64,000 nt of DNA from Sipunculus nudus (lineage: Eukaryota; Annelida; Sipuncula; Golfingiida; Sipunculidae). The stretch spans positions 76,644,453 through 76,708,452 of the forward strand of contig CM049311.1 of NCBI GenBank assembly GCA_026874595.1. Direction: 5' to 3'. Of the stretch, positions 36,081 to 47,249 are shown in pieces (the first letter of the stretch is position 1; each line of letters begins with the position of its first letter). The notes under the pieces were generated by a model, which was not told where the DNA came from, made no database searches, and was given only the letters and a program-made list of their open reading frames with translations. The position numbers were made by a program, and so were the translations under genes.

Positions 36081-38820
36081 TTTTTAGCGAACCTGTGAGC
36101 TTATGCGATGGTGTGGCGTCGTCCGTCGTCTGTACGTTAACCTATACTATCTTGAAAACGGCAAGAATTAGCATCATCAAATTTTATGCATAAAATTAGT
36201 CATCTAAAAAATTCTATCGGATTTTGCTTATTTTTTGGCTAACTGCATTTTCTTAGATTTTATAGGGAAAAAGCTAAAAAAGCTTAAAAAATCTTCTTCT
36301 CCGAATCTGTTCAGCCAAATTGTCCAATATTTTACAGAAATGATTTCTGGAACAATCTCTCTGAAGTTTGTTCAAATGGTTTAAGTTCGGTGATTTTTGG
36401 CCGAATTACAGGAAGTTGAACTTAAGTCATCTGTCTAAAAAAGCATACTAAAATTACAATCTCAGAAATGGCTTGAGCTATCATCACCAAATTTTATGCC
36501 AATGTTGGTCACATGAGTCATATCTGAAATTGAGGTATTGGTGGCGCCACCTGCATCGGCCTTTTTTGTACGGGGGTCATCAGTGCCCGTATCAAACTGA
36601 AGTCTACAAATAACTTCTTCTCTGAAACGATATAGCCAAATTGTTTAATATGGCACAGAAATGATCCTAGGGTAGTGCTTTCTGAAGTTTGTTCAAATGG
36701 TCTCAGTTCAGTGACTTTTGGCTAAGTTATGGGAAGCTGAATTTAGTCATATGACATAGCAGCCAATTTTAGCTAAGTGGCTAAAAAAATCTTCTTCTCA
36801 AAAACCACTGGGCCAAATTCTTAAATCTCACACATTAATTATCCTTAGATGTTGATAATTCAAGTTTGTTCAAATGGTCTCAGTTCAGTGACTTTTGGCT
36901 AAGTTATGGGAAGCTGAATTTAGTCATATGCCGTAACAGCCCATTTTAGCTAAGTGGCTACAAAAATCTTCTTCTCAAAAACCACTGGGCAAAATTTTTA
37001 AATCTCACACATTAATTATTCTTAGATGTTGATAATTCAAGTTTGTTCAAATGGTCTCAGTTCAGTGACTTTTGGCTGAGTTATGGGAAGCTGAATTTAG
37101 TCATATGCCGTAACAGCCCATTTTAGCTAAGTGGCTACAAAAATCTTCTTCTCAAAAACCACTGGGCCAAATTCTTAAATCTCACTTGTTAATTATCCTT
37201 AGATGTTGATTATTCAAGTTTGTTCAAATGGTTTTGGTTCAATGATTTTTGGCTGAATTATGGGAAGCTGAACTTTGCCATTTTGCTGTATTTTCCCATA
37301 TGAGTTATAAACCCACAAAACGTTTTTTGACTGATGATACTGAGGCTAGTTTGTTTAATATTTTGCAAGAATAATTCCCTGAATAATTCTTATAATAATT
37401 GTCTTTTATGGTTCCAAAGAATGAATTTTGGCTGATTTATAAAGATTGAATTGAGTCATTTTACCATATATGTTAGCTGTGTGAAGCAGATACATCTAGC
37501 ATAGCACCAGTTAATCAGCAACAATTACATCATGCCTCTAGACATTTAGATTTCAGGTTATCTATGGAAAATATTGACAAGAATGTTTTTTAAAAGCTTT
37601 TAAAAATGTAGATTTATGATATTAGATATCATCTGTACACTAACTCATAATTTCTCAGGAATAGCAGGAGCTACCATCCCAAATTTTATGCAGTTATCTG
37701 TCACAAAATAAATGTTGATGGATTCAGCTTATTTTTGCTATCTGTATTTACTTAGATTTTACAGGGGAAAATCTGAAAAAAACTTTAAAAGTCTTATTCT
37801 TCTAAACAGTCAGAAATTTACAGAAATGATCCCAGAGGCGAGCCCTCTCAAGTTTGTTCAAATGGTTTGTGTTTGATAAATTTTAGCAGAGTTACATAAC
37901 AGGCCAAGATTGTGTATGTTTCTTGAATAGGTTGAGAAACTGCCAACTTGTTTCAGATTTGGCAACAGATCAAGAGTTCATTCAATGCAGCCAAATATAG
38001 GTCAACAGTTCAATCAGTGCAGCCAAGCACAAGGCATGTGATCACCTCATGGGTGTCATGTAAGCACCTCATGGGCAGCATGTGATCATCTCATTGGTAG
38101 CATGTGATCACATCATGAGTATCATGTGATCACCACATGGGTGTCATGCCCCTCAGGGCTGCATATGGAGCCAATCTGTGAGCTTATGCAATTGTGTGGC
38201 TACTATTTCAGATTTGGCAACAGGCAAAAGGTCAGTCTGGATTTATTTATAGCTTTGGCAGACTGCCAACTGTGTCAGATTATGCAACAGGTCAAGAATT
38301 CACTCAGTGCAGCCAGGTACAGGTCAGAAGTTCACTCAGTGCAGTAGCCTGAGCCAGTAATTTGTCACAGTACACTCGGGGCAACAGCCTTTCTCACCTA
38401 AGCCTGGTCAGCCCCATGCATCAGACTCAAGGTAAGTTTGATGTATTGGCCTGTTATTCTGACCTGTCTATGTGTCTTTAATGGCTTTCTCGTTCACAAG
38501 ACAGGTGTCGCCATCTGCAATGACTTTTGCAAAGTGTATGTGCCTGCTTAATTCTACGGAGGAATTTGATATATCAGCCTGAAATTGGGCATATTTATAC
38601 ATGTCAAATAGCTTTGTTGTATACAAGACTGGTGGTGCCACCTACAATAATTTTTGTGTTGTGTGCACCCATGCGAGAATTTCAGCAGTGATGTTTGTGT
38701 ATTGTTTCTTGTTCAGATGTTAAGTACTTGCATTGTTCATATATATGAAAAGTAGTGGTTCAGCATTGAAGCGTTATACCTGGTGTATATCCATATGCAC
38801 AGGTTCGCATTAGGCCTGTA
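36081..38820. repeat. Dispersed repeat family R1, copy 1 (about 2.75 kb)
   Basis: Starts tttttagcgaacctgtgagc and ends gcacaggttcgcattaggcc followed by tgtaggccttgttt. The 11-mer GCGAACCTGTG (36087-36097) is repeated in inverted form as CACAGGTTCGC (38798-38808), so the two ends carry short inverted repeats. The same ends and order are seen in copies at 43758, 53037 and (left end) 60200. No long ORF. It contains a 177-bp tandem array (36660-37275). Class not assigned. Confidence 0.85.
36660..37275. repeat. 177-bp tandem repeat inside family R1
   Basis: The phrase caaatggtctcagttcagtg and its variants recur at 36701, 36878, 37055 and (diverged) 37232: exactly 177 bp apart each time. Units also share tatgggaagctgaatttagt, cccattttagctaagtgg and ccactgggc.aaatt.tta. 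Copies 2 and 3 are nearly identical. The 53-kb and 60-kb family members carry fewer units. Confidence 0.92.
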
Positions 38821-39842
38821 GGCCTTGTTTCATTAACAGAACTTCCAAAAATAAAGTCACATTTCTTAGTATTTAAAAGAAAATATTAGAAGTGGCACTC
38901 CTTAGGATACACTTGGCATCACTGACAGTTCAAGAAGACGCATTAAGGTAACATTGATAACATTAAGGTAGCTGAACTGTGTAAGTACATGTACTGGTAG
39001 TATTAGGAACTTCAAGTAAGGTGGGAGATTAAGGTGACAGTTTATAAATTAGATATCAATTAGTAAGCTATAAATTTAGATAATATCAAAACTATAGCAG
39101 CACTATATAAACAGGTGACACTGCTAGCAAATTACTTCATGCATTTTCCACCCAAATATTTAAATCATAAACATGTAAAATGGCTAATGAACTATGCTTT
39201 TGTAATAACTCTATAATACATTTACAGTAAAAGGGCAATAAAAGTTTTAAAAAACTAGTGTATTTTGAGGTTTCCTGGATAGATCTTTCCTGCTTTGCCA
39301 TTAACAGAAATCCATTTGGACACCAAGAGGCATTTTCATTCAGTTTTATATGCATGAAGCAGTACTAAATGTTTTGAGGGAGATTAGATCCAGACAAATA
39401 ACTGTACAAAGTTAAAATAGTGTCATTTTCGTGAGTCTAGCTTTTATAAAGCTTTATGCTTTATTTTAGCCCTTACTGTAAACCCTTTGGAAGAATATTA
39501 ATTGAAAACAGATAGTAGATTTCAACAATTCACCATTAAACTGTGCAAAATGAAACAAAAATGCTGTCTTACTGATTATACTAAACAAATGACACTCCAT
39601 AAAACATGTTCTGTTCCTTAGTTATTATTGTATTCCATTGTATTCAGAGTGTTTTCAAGACAAAAAAGCACCAGTCTTTGTCAAGACTTATTGAATGTTG
39701 AAACACAGTCAGACGCTCTCCATTTGTTGATTAGAAAAAGGATAACATTGCAATTGGTTTGCTTTGTTAAAAGGTTTTGTGTGCTTGCTCATGCTAGATT
39801 ACAGTAGATGTCTGTCATTCAGACGGCATGTGCTGCTTAATA

Positions 39843-39845
<3 letters not shown>

Positions 39846-39897
<52 letters not shown>
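39846..39897. repeat. (AT)n microsatellite
   Basis: About 50 bp of uninterrupted TA dinucleotides. Confidence 0.96.
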
Positions 39898-39900
<3 letters not shown>

Positions 39901-40434
39901 CCAGTAATATCCAAAGTAAACATGTTATATGTCCTAATTTCTGTAGCTGCAATGATTGGAAAGCCAGGTAGCGTATGATCAAAATATGGAAGGTTTTTGT
40001 CTGGTAGCAGAGAAGGCAGGCTCCTTCATCATTTGGTAGATGGAATATAAGCTATTTCAATAAGAGGCATATGCATTCAAAGAAGATTAAAACAAACTAA
40101 ATCAGAAAAAAATAAATTAATATGATATGTTTGCTCTGCCCAGAGTGATGCAGTCTCTGTTTTATGAAGCCTGCCTTCTCATCATGATTTTTGTTTTCTG
40201 GAGTTTTCTGATTGGTTTTGTGTATACGTTGTGTGGGTATGTGAAATGACTTGGACATTGGATATCCGTAAGTGGTCCCCTCTTTGTCAACTCTTTGATG
40301 TTAATATTCACAACTACATCTGATGTAACTAGATCTACAATAGTCTGTTCCATCATCACATGCTAAACTTCTGTGATAAGTTTTGTCTGTAATCTTTTGA
40401 CACAGACATAAAAGGGAATAAAGGAAAATACCTA

Positions 40435-42494
40435 TAGTCCGTTCCACCAACTGTGAAACACTGTTTTTTTTCATGGTTTTTTTTTCTACCTTGATATATA
40501 ATCTATGTTCTTAGCGAGACGGTGAATGCCTAGAAAACGACCTTGTATGTGAAATCTTTACCGTCATAATGGAATGACGTAACCGTGACATCATGGTCGT
40601 CGCGCTGAATTTCCTGAATAAACGTTATGATGAGGTCAGCAGGTGTCAGTCACCGTATTCAGTAGACCCAGCTAGGCTCCAATATCTTATACTCTATACT
40701 GCCCATCTTTTAACATAGTACACAGAGCCCTGGACATGGCCAGGCAGGCAGTTTCATTCATGTAGCCTGTGGTCTAACTTGTCATTATATACACCCGACA
40801 TAAAAGGCATAATTATCCAAAACTGACGCAATTATATTGCTTATGTTTATCCACCCATCATATGTGTCTGAAGAACATTATTGGATCATCATTGTTACCA
40901 GAGCCTGACGTAAATCCACTTTAAAACAGTTTTTTGCACTGCTGGGAATATATTTTGTCAACTTGTAATACACGCAGGCAGTAAGTACCCTGTCATTGGA
41001 GGCGATGTAGGCATCATGGCTCCATGGCAGCACAAACTGTGGGTAACAAAGCCAGGATTCCAAATTAAGAAAATGAAAAGCTACCATCCGTTTAATAGTC
41101 ATGGTATTGAATTCACGAAATGAATTGTGATTTTATCATAAATACTCCATTTGTTTATCAACAAAATTCAAAAGAACTGGTACATTTATAATATATCAAT
41201 ATACTGGCTTCTTGCCACCCCCACTTATAATGAACTGGTCGGAATATTCTCCTAACTTCTGACCATTCCGGGTGTACTTGCAGTGCGATAAAGACAATCC
41301 CATTTCAAGGTTGGGATCATGCAAGACATAAATTATAATGTTTATTCTGGCCCGTAGGTTATGCCTAAATTAAGGCAGAAATAAAATTATGTTTTCAGAA
41401 ATGACATTTAATTGGTATGTGGACATAATCACTGTAAACATACGTCATATTTAAAAAGGAGGTGATAATGAATATATGTTTCTGATACTACCAATAATTT
41501 CAGAACAGGCCTTTAGCAACACCAGAATTTCCTTTTCCATGGATTTCCTTATTCAATCGTACAAAACAAACCAACGCAAGGCTAATCAAATATTGTGCTT
41601 GTGACAGAGGCATTTATGTTAACTTGGCCAAGAATGGGTAAGGTATTCAAATGACTGTCACTGAGGAATTGTTTATTTATGATTAACGAAAACAAGAGTT
41701 CACTAAAATTAGCGGAGCTTGAAATTGACATTGGATTGAATGGACTGTGTGACCTCTGCCCAGAGAGCCGCCCAGTGATACATTGTAAAAGGTGATGGTG
41801 CGTGGGGACGTGCCTGGAGAAAATTTATAGGGCACACAAGTGTACCCAAGTTTTGCCGTTTTAACCATTAATATTGTGAATGTTATAAACACTGCTTGTA
41901 ATCACTGATAAGTTCATAAGAATAGTAATCTTCCACCGATATTTAAATTATGGGTGGCGGTGGTGGAAATAATACTTGAATGATGTCACTGTTATAAGCA
42001 CATTCAGGTGATACATTGTTGTTTGTGATGAATACCGACACCTTTTAAGCCGAGATGTTGTAGTTATTGTTGATGTAAATGTATCAGGTTTGGGGTGCCA
42101 TTCATCGTTCATGTACAATCATATGATATAACAGGGGCTACATACATGTAAAAATGATAGTAACGTGCTAACTGCTATTATTGTTTGACCACCTCACATA
42201 GCCAAACAGCGGGATTCTATCTCCTGCAAAATGGAACACCGCTTATGACATCACGCACGTGCGAGGAAGAATCTTGTCTTTTGACCATGCACAAAATGTT
42301 GTAAACAGCCCACGAGTTTCTCCTGGATTTTGATTTTTGTTCATTACAGGCTAGTTATCTCAGGTATGTGGCATTTTTCCTGTCAGAAAATTAGGTCGCG
42401 TTCTCACTTACCTCTGTACCAAAAATCTTTGTTCAATCTCAATTCTTTTAAAAATGATCGCGAAACAGTGTTTCATGGTTGGTGGTACGGACTA
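40435..42494. mobile_element. 2.06-kb TIR element flanked by TA
   Basis: The left end reads tagtccgttccaccaactgt then gaaacactgttt. The right end on the opposite strand reads tagtccgtaccaccaaccat then gaaacactgttt: about 32 bp inverted with a few mismatches. TA lies at 40433-40434 and 42495-42496. A TA target duplication is typical of Tc1/mariner-pogo and some other superfamilies. The interior has no intact transposase; minus-strand ORFs of 74 and 69 residues (40878-41102, 41683-41892) are not recognisable. Probably non-autonomous or decayed. Confidence 0.82.
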
Positions 42495-43757
42495 TAATAG
42501 GAGAGAAGTATGTTTTCACAGATTTATGTTAATGTGATACTTAGGTATTTTGTATGATGTTGAGATTCTTTTTGGCATTACCTTATTTTCCCAACACAGA
42601 AATACCTTTTTTGCAAGCTTTTGCAAATTTTGTTTAAGTATTGACAAATTGCAGTTCTAGACCATTGGTGGAACAGACTACATACACAGTTAAGTGTACT
42701 AACAATGATGATCTCTAAGTTCATAGTGAATCAACTAGTGTTTTCTCTTTCCACTGTCCTTCTTTTTGTCTTTTCTTGAACATGGGTCTCCTGTTCTAGT
42801 CTTATCCCATAGAATAGTGAAAGACAGTGTTCTTCTCTTGTCCCTACAGTCTCTGGATGTATGGTAGAATTTGTATAGAGAAATGGTGATCATTATTTTG
42901 TTTTTGTATTACAATGGTCACACCAGTATGGTGCCCTGTGAATATTGTTGTTTATTATTTAAACTTTTTTTCTGGGAATTTCTTTGATTATTCGGTATAT
43001 ATAATTATAAAAGGTTCTCTTTAACTAACTGCATGTTGAGAGAGGTTTTGATGTCATTTTTAGGCTGAACAACAGAAGTGACAGATTTCAATCCATGCCT
43101 TTGGGTTTATCATTAATTTAACTTGCCAAATATTTAAGACCAGTTGACTTGCCAATCAGGCATAATATTTCATAACCCCAAGAAGCTATTTACAGAGTGT
43201 AAGATCTCTGCGTAGGTGTCATGATTTCATATTGACCACTGTTTATAGCTCTCATGAGACAGTCACAATTTGTTTTATCTTTGCACATATATCAGCTGAT
43301 CTGCTTAGGCCATTTTCCAATATTTTACATGAAACATTATTCAGCAGTGCATCATTCACAAAGGATGAAAATCCTTTAAAATATTCCAATGAGTTGCTTG
43401 AATTCAGCTGCTTTTGAAAATTTCCCTTGAGAAGACCTTTAACCCTTTATTGTTTATATTTGTTTTAGATTTATGACGAAGTCTGAACTCTTTATATTTA
43501 CATTACTGCTGATTTCTTTCTCAGCTTTTAATGTTTCTTGACCAAAATTTTAACAATTCTTATGTGTTAGCTTTAGATTAGTGGAAACTTTAGAACTGAA
43601 AATAAATATGCAATAACTTTTTTCTTCTTTTTATATCTCTGAATCTAGTTACAAGAGGAAGGTCTAGTTGTCCATGTCAGATGCAATTGTAAGCAGTAGA
43701 TGTACTTATTATTTAATGACCTCCTATAGGATGTTTTATTTTATCCTGTGAAAAATT

Positions 43758-46135
43758 TTTAGCCAACCTGTGAGCTAATGCGATGGTGTTGCATCGTCCG
43801 TCGGCCTTTATCTGTACATTAACCCATACTTTTTTTTAAAACAGCAACAGTTAGCATTACCAAATTTTATGCAAACAATTATTCATCTAGAAAAACTATT
43901 GGATTTTGCTTATTATTCAGCTAACTGCATTTTCTAAGATTTTATAAGGAAAAAATTAAAACTAGAATACAGGTAGTTGTCAAGCAACTACGTGTATCCG
44001 CCAAAATCAGAGTGGAATGAGTAAAGTGAGGCATGGATTGAGTGGCAAGGGAAATAGAGTGAGGTGTGTTGCATATTAGCATTGATGTCTGCAGCCGAAA
44101 TGTGTATGTAGGTTGCGCCACCTACCAAAAATTCCAGAAACCTGTCCAAGTTGTATACATATGCAAAATTTTAGGCAGAAAAGTCAAATCACTACATGTA
44201 TATGAGTGATTTTATCCCACAGCAGACAAACAGAAGGACTTGTGCAAAAGTGGTCGCAGGTGGCACCACCAATTTTGTGTATGATTAAGAGCTATGTGAG
44301 ATCTATACACATGCAAAATTTCAGGGGATATGTCCAACCAGTCCTGAGATATAAGCCTGAATGTCTGCAGTGTTAACATAAATGTAGGTGGCACCACCTG
44401 CCAAAAAATTGAGAAAGCTAACCAAGATGTATAAACACGCAAAATTTTAGGCAGATAAGTCAAACCACTACAGAGATATGAGTGATTTTAGCCCACGGCA
44501 GACAAACAGACGGACAGTGTAAGTGCCTGCTTATTTCTACAGAGGAATTTGGTATATCAGCCTGAAATTGGGCATATTTATACATATCAGATAGCTTTGT
44601 TGTATACAAGACTGGTTGTGCCACCTACAATAATTGTATCCGCCAAAAAGAAGTTTTGTGGATACTATGTTTTTGACTGGGTTCCGCTGCCGCCGGTGTT
44701 TCAAGAGAACTCCTCAGAGATTACTGGATGGATTTTTCCGAAACTTACACCAATTATCGGGTCACATGTTAACTGGTGCCAAACCAATTGGCGTTGACCT
44801 TTGACCTTTCCTCTCTGCCCAGCGTCCATTTGTGCGTCTGTTTCCACACATAAACCCACATATCTCAGAAACCGTTTAACCCATCAGGAAAAAAAATTTT
44901 GTACAAATGTAGCCCTTGGATAGCTTTATAACATACACAAAAAATGGTGGCGCCACCTGCAACCATCTGTTTGTTTGCCTTGGGTTAAAATCACTCATGT
45001 CTCCGCAGTGGTTTGACTAATTCACCTGAAATTCAGCATGCGTCTACATCCTGGATAGCCTTTATGACAGGCGCCACCTACATTCACGTTTACGCTGCAG
45101 ACATCCAAGCTCGTCTCTCGAGAACCATTTGACTGATTGGGCCAAAATTTTGCATGTGTATAGATCTCACATAGCTCTTTATCATACGCAAAACTGGTAG
45201 CGCTACCTGCAGCCATTTTTGCACAGCATCCGTCTGTTCATCTGCCTTTGGTTAAAATCACTCATTTTTCTGCAGTGGAGATAAAATCTCTCATATCTTG
45301 GCAGTGGTTTGACATATCTGCCCAAAATTGTGCAGGTTTATACATCCTGGACAGCTCTCTTGAATTTATGACAGGTGGCGCCACCTACATTCTAGTTTAC
45401 GCTTCAGACATCCAAGCTCATATCTCGGGAACTGTTTGAGTGATTGGGCCAAAGTCTTGCATGTGTATAGATCTCACATAGCTGTTATCATACGCAAAAC
45501 TGGTGACGCCACCTGCAGCCATTTTTGCACATCATTCTTCTGTTTGTCTGCCATGGTCAAAAATCACTCGTATACATGTAGTGGTTTGAATTATCTGCCT
45601 TAAATTTTGCATATGTATAAATTTTGGACAGGTTTCAGGATTTTGTGGTAGGTGGCGCAACCTACATACGCCTTTCGGCTGCAGACATCCACGCTAATAG
45701 GCAACACTTCACTCTATTTCCCTTTGCCACTCAATCCATTCCTCACTTCACCCATTCCACTCTGATTTTGGCGGATACACGTAGTCGCTTGTCAACTACC
45801 TGTAATCTAGTTTTCGCACAGTATATGCCCCTGCTTATTTCTGAGGAGGGGTTTGACATATTAGTCTGAAATTGGGCATATGTATATTTCTCTGATAGAT
45901 TTGTTGTATACAAGATTGTTGGAGCCAGCTACAATCATTTTTGTGTAGTGTGCACCCATGCCAGAATTTCAGCAGTGATGTTTGTGTAATTGTTTCTTGT
46001 TCAAAATGTTAGTACTTGCATTGTTCATATACATGTTACAAATGTACTTAAAAAGTAATGGGCCAGCATGGAAGCATTATACCTGGTGTATATGTGACTG
46101 CACAGGTTCGCATTAGGCCTGTAGGCCTTGTTTGT
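43758..46135. repeat. Dispersed repeat family R1, copy 2, interrupted by a foldback element
   Basis: Left end tttttagccaacctgtgagc (one change from copy 1), then ttaacccatac and the tgcattttctaagattttat phrase, broken at about 43956. The right end resumes at about 45817 with gcacagtatatgcccctgct and finishes gcacaggttcgcattaggcc. The middle of R1 is missing, so the foldback replaced or rearranged it rather than inserting cleanly. Confidence 0.8.
43957..45816. mobile_element. Foldback element with about 560-bp inverted arms
   Basis: The outer left end aaaactagaatacaggtagt is inverted at the right end (ctacctgtaatctagtttt). The first about 170 bp on each side are strongly complementary: gtatccgccaaaatcagagt on the left versus actctgattttggcggatac on the right. 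Complementarity continues inward to about 44512 on the left and 45255 on the right, through several palindrome-bearing units. The loop (44513-45254) holds a unit starting gtatccgccaaaaagaag. Each terminus itself contains a small hairpin, gtagttgtcaagcaactac. No coding sequence recognised. Confidence 0.85.
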
Positions 46136-47033
46136 TAATAAATCTACTTTGAGATTGTCTAATGGATAACTGTTATTTTAAGTTCATGTGTGCCACACCC
46201 TGTTCTGATGTACTATATTTTCTAGACTATATTTTGTCACCTATTACTTGAAGAATTCTTTCTTAGGGCAGATAACACCCTTATTTTAAGTTTATAACCA
46301 CTGTATAAGGATTGTATAGGACACATGGATGTTCCTCATGGTATATAAACTAGCTATGATGGTTTTACAGCAAGTTACTGTTATCATCAGTCTATCATCA
46401 TTAGTCAGCATATTAACAAGGCCTGTGCTAGAGACACTTGTTTTCTAAGTATCTGTGTTGAATCTGGCACAATTATTTTAATCAGGTTTTAGTCCATCAT
46501 TCCCCTTCATATCAAGGTGTTTTAGATCTGTTGTTCAGCCAAAGTTATAAAAAGGAATTTGGTTGTTGTGTTTTGTAATTTTGATTTGAACATCAAATAG
46601 TGCATTTTTTGTTGTTGCTTATTTTGAAATTTCAGAATTATCAAGAAAATTCCAAATGATATTTGGATTTTCTAATTGAAAAATGTATTTACTTGCTTAT
46701 TTTGTTCAAGCCATACTTCTTTTAAACAAATAAGTTATTCCTTATTTTTGAATGTTGGCGCTTAGAATTTGTTTAAATACTGTCTATTGGCTGTATCAGT
46801 TACAACAAGTTTACTGTATAATCAGTTTATTTATTTGGATGTATACATAATTTTTTTTTCTTTTTTTTTTAATATGTAAAGCCAATTATATTATATGAAA
46901 GACTTGAATATACAATAGATTCTGAAAATTTGATGAGTGGATCTCCTCCTTGTCTACAGCACAGTTAAGAGTGTGCAGCAGTCAAATATGAGGTATTTGT
47001 ATACAGAATATTACCAATGTCATCTTGTTGCAG

Positions 47034-47249
47034 GCTCCACAAATACTACAAATTCTGGAGGCTTGTCAGGGCTGCAGGCCAGCCCGCAACTGAGCAGTGT
47101 GGTAAACCCGGCCATGGCTAGTAGCATTAATGGCATTGGTAATGCTGCTGCTGCACAGATGTCCTCAAGTCAAACCAGTATGGATGCCCTGTCCCAGGCT
47201 TATACAGGGATCCAACAATATGCAGGTTTGTCTGGTTTACTGAATCAAG
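47034..47249 (+). CDS. CELF1/2: CELF exon I: linker to pre-RRM3, AYTGIQQYA motif (216 nt, symmetric; alternative donor at 47226)
   Basis: Acceptor cttgttgcag (AG 47032-47033), donor caag|gtaaag at 47250, phase 1-1, 72 codons. It begins GSTNTTNSGGLSGLQAS, has a low-complexity middle, and ends with SMDALSQAYTGIQQYAG, matching the conserved CELF motif 'TMEALTQAYSGIQQYA'. An inner donor gcag|gtttgt at 47226 would shorten it by 24 nt in frame, removing GLSGLLNQ. It follows a 12.3-kb repeat-filled intron. Confidence 0.95.

Larger units (their letters stand above)
34768..47033 (+). other. Intron H-I (12.3 kb), largely built of repeats
   Basis: Holds family copy 1 (36081-38820), an AT tract (39846-39897), a TIR element (40435-42494) and family copy 2 with the nested foldback (43758-46135). 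The non-repeat parts (34768-36080, 38821-40434, 42497-43757, 46136-47033) contain no recognised coding sequence. Confidence 0.8.

Noticed and set aside
38345-38432. Sequence ending gactcaag|gtaagt considered as an extra CELF exon
   Set aside because: The same stretch recurs at about 54890-54955 inside another R1 copy, so it is repeat sequence, not coding.
38798-38820. aggttcgcattaggcc considered as a tRNA B-box remnant (SINE)
   Set aside because: Does not fit the GGTTCRANNCC pattern well and no A-box or cloverleaf is visible; better explained as the R1 terminus.
40878-41102. Minus-strand 74-residue ORF as a transposase fragment
   Set aside because: No catalytic motif or family could be named with confidence; only its position inside a TIR element suggests it.
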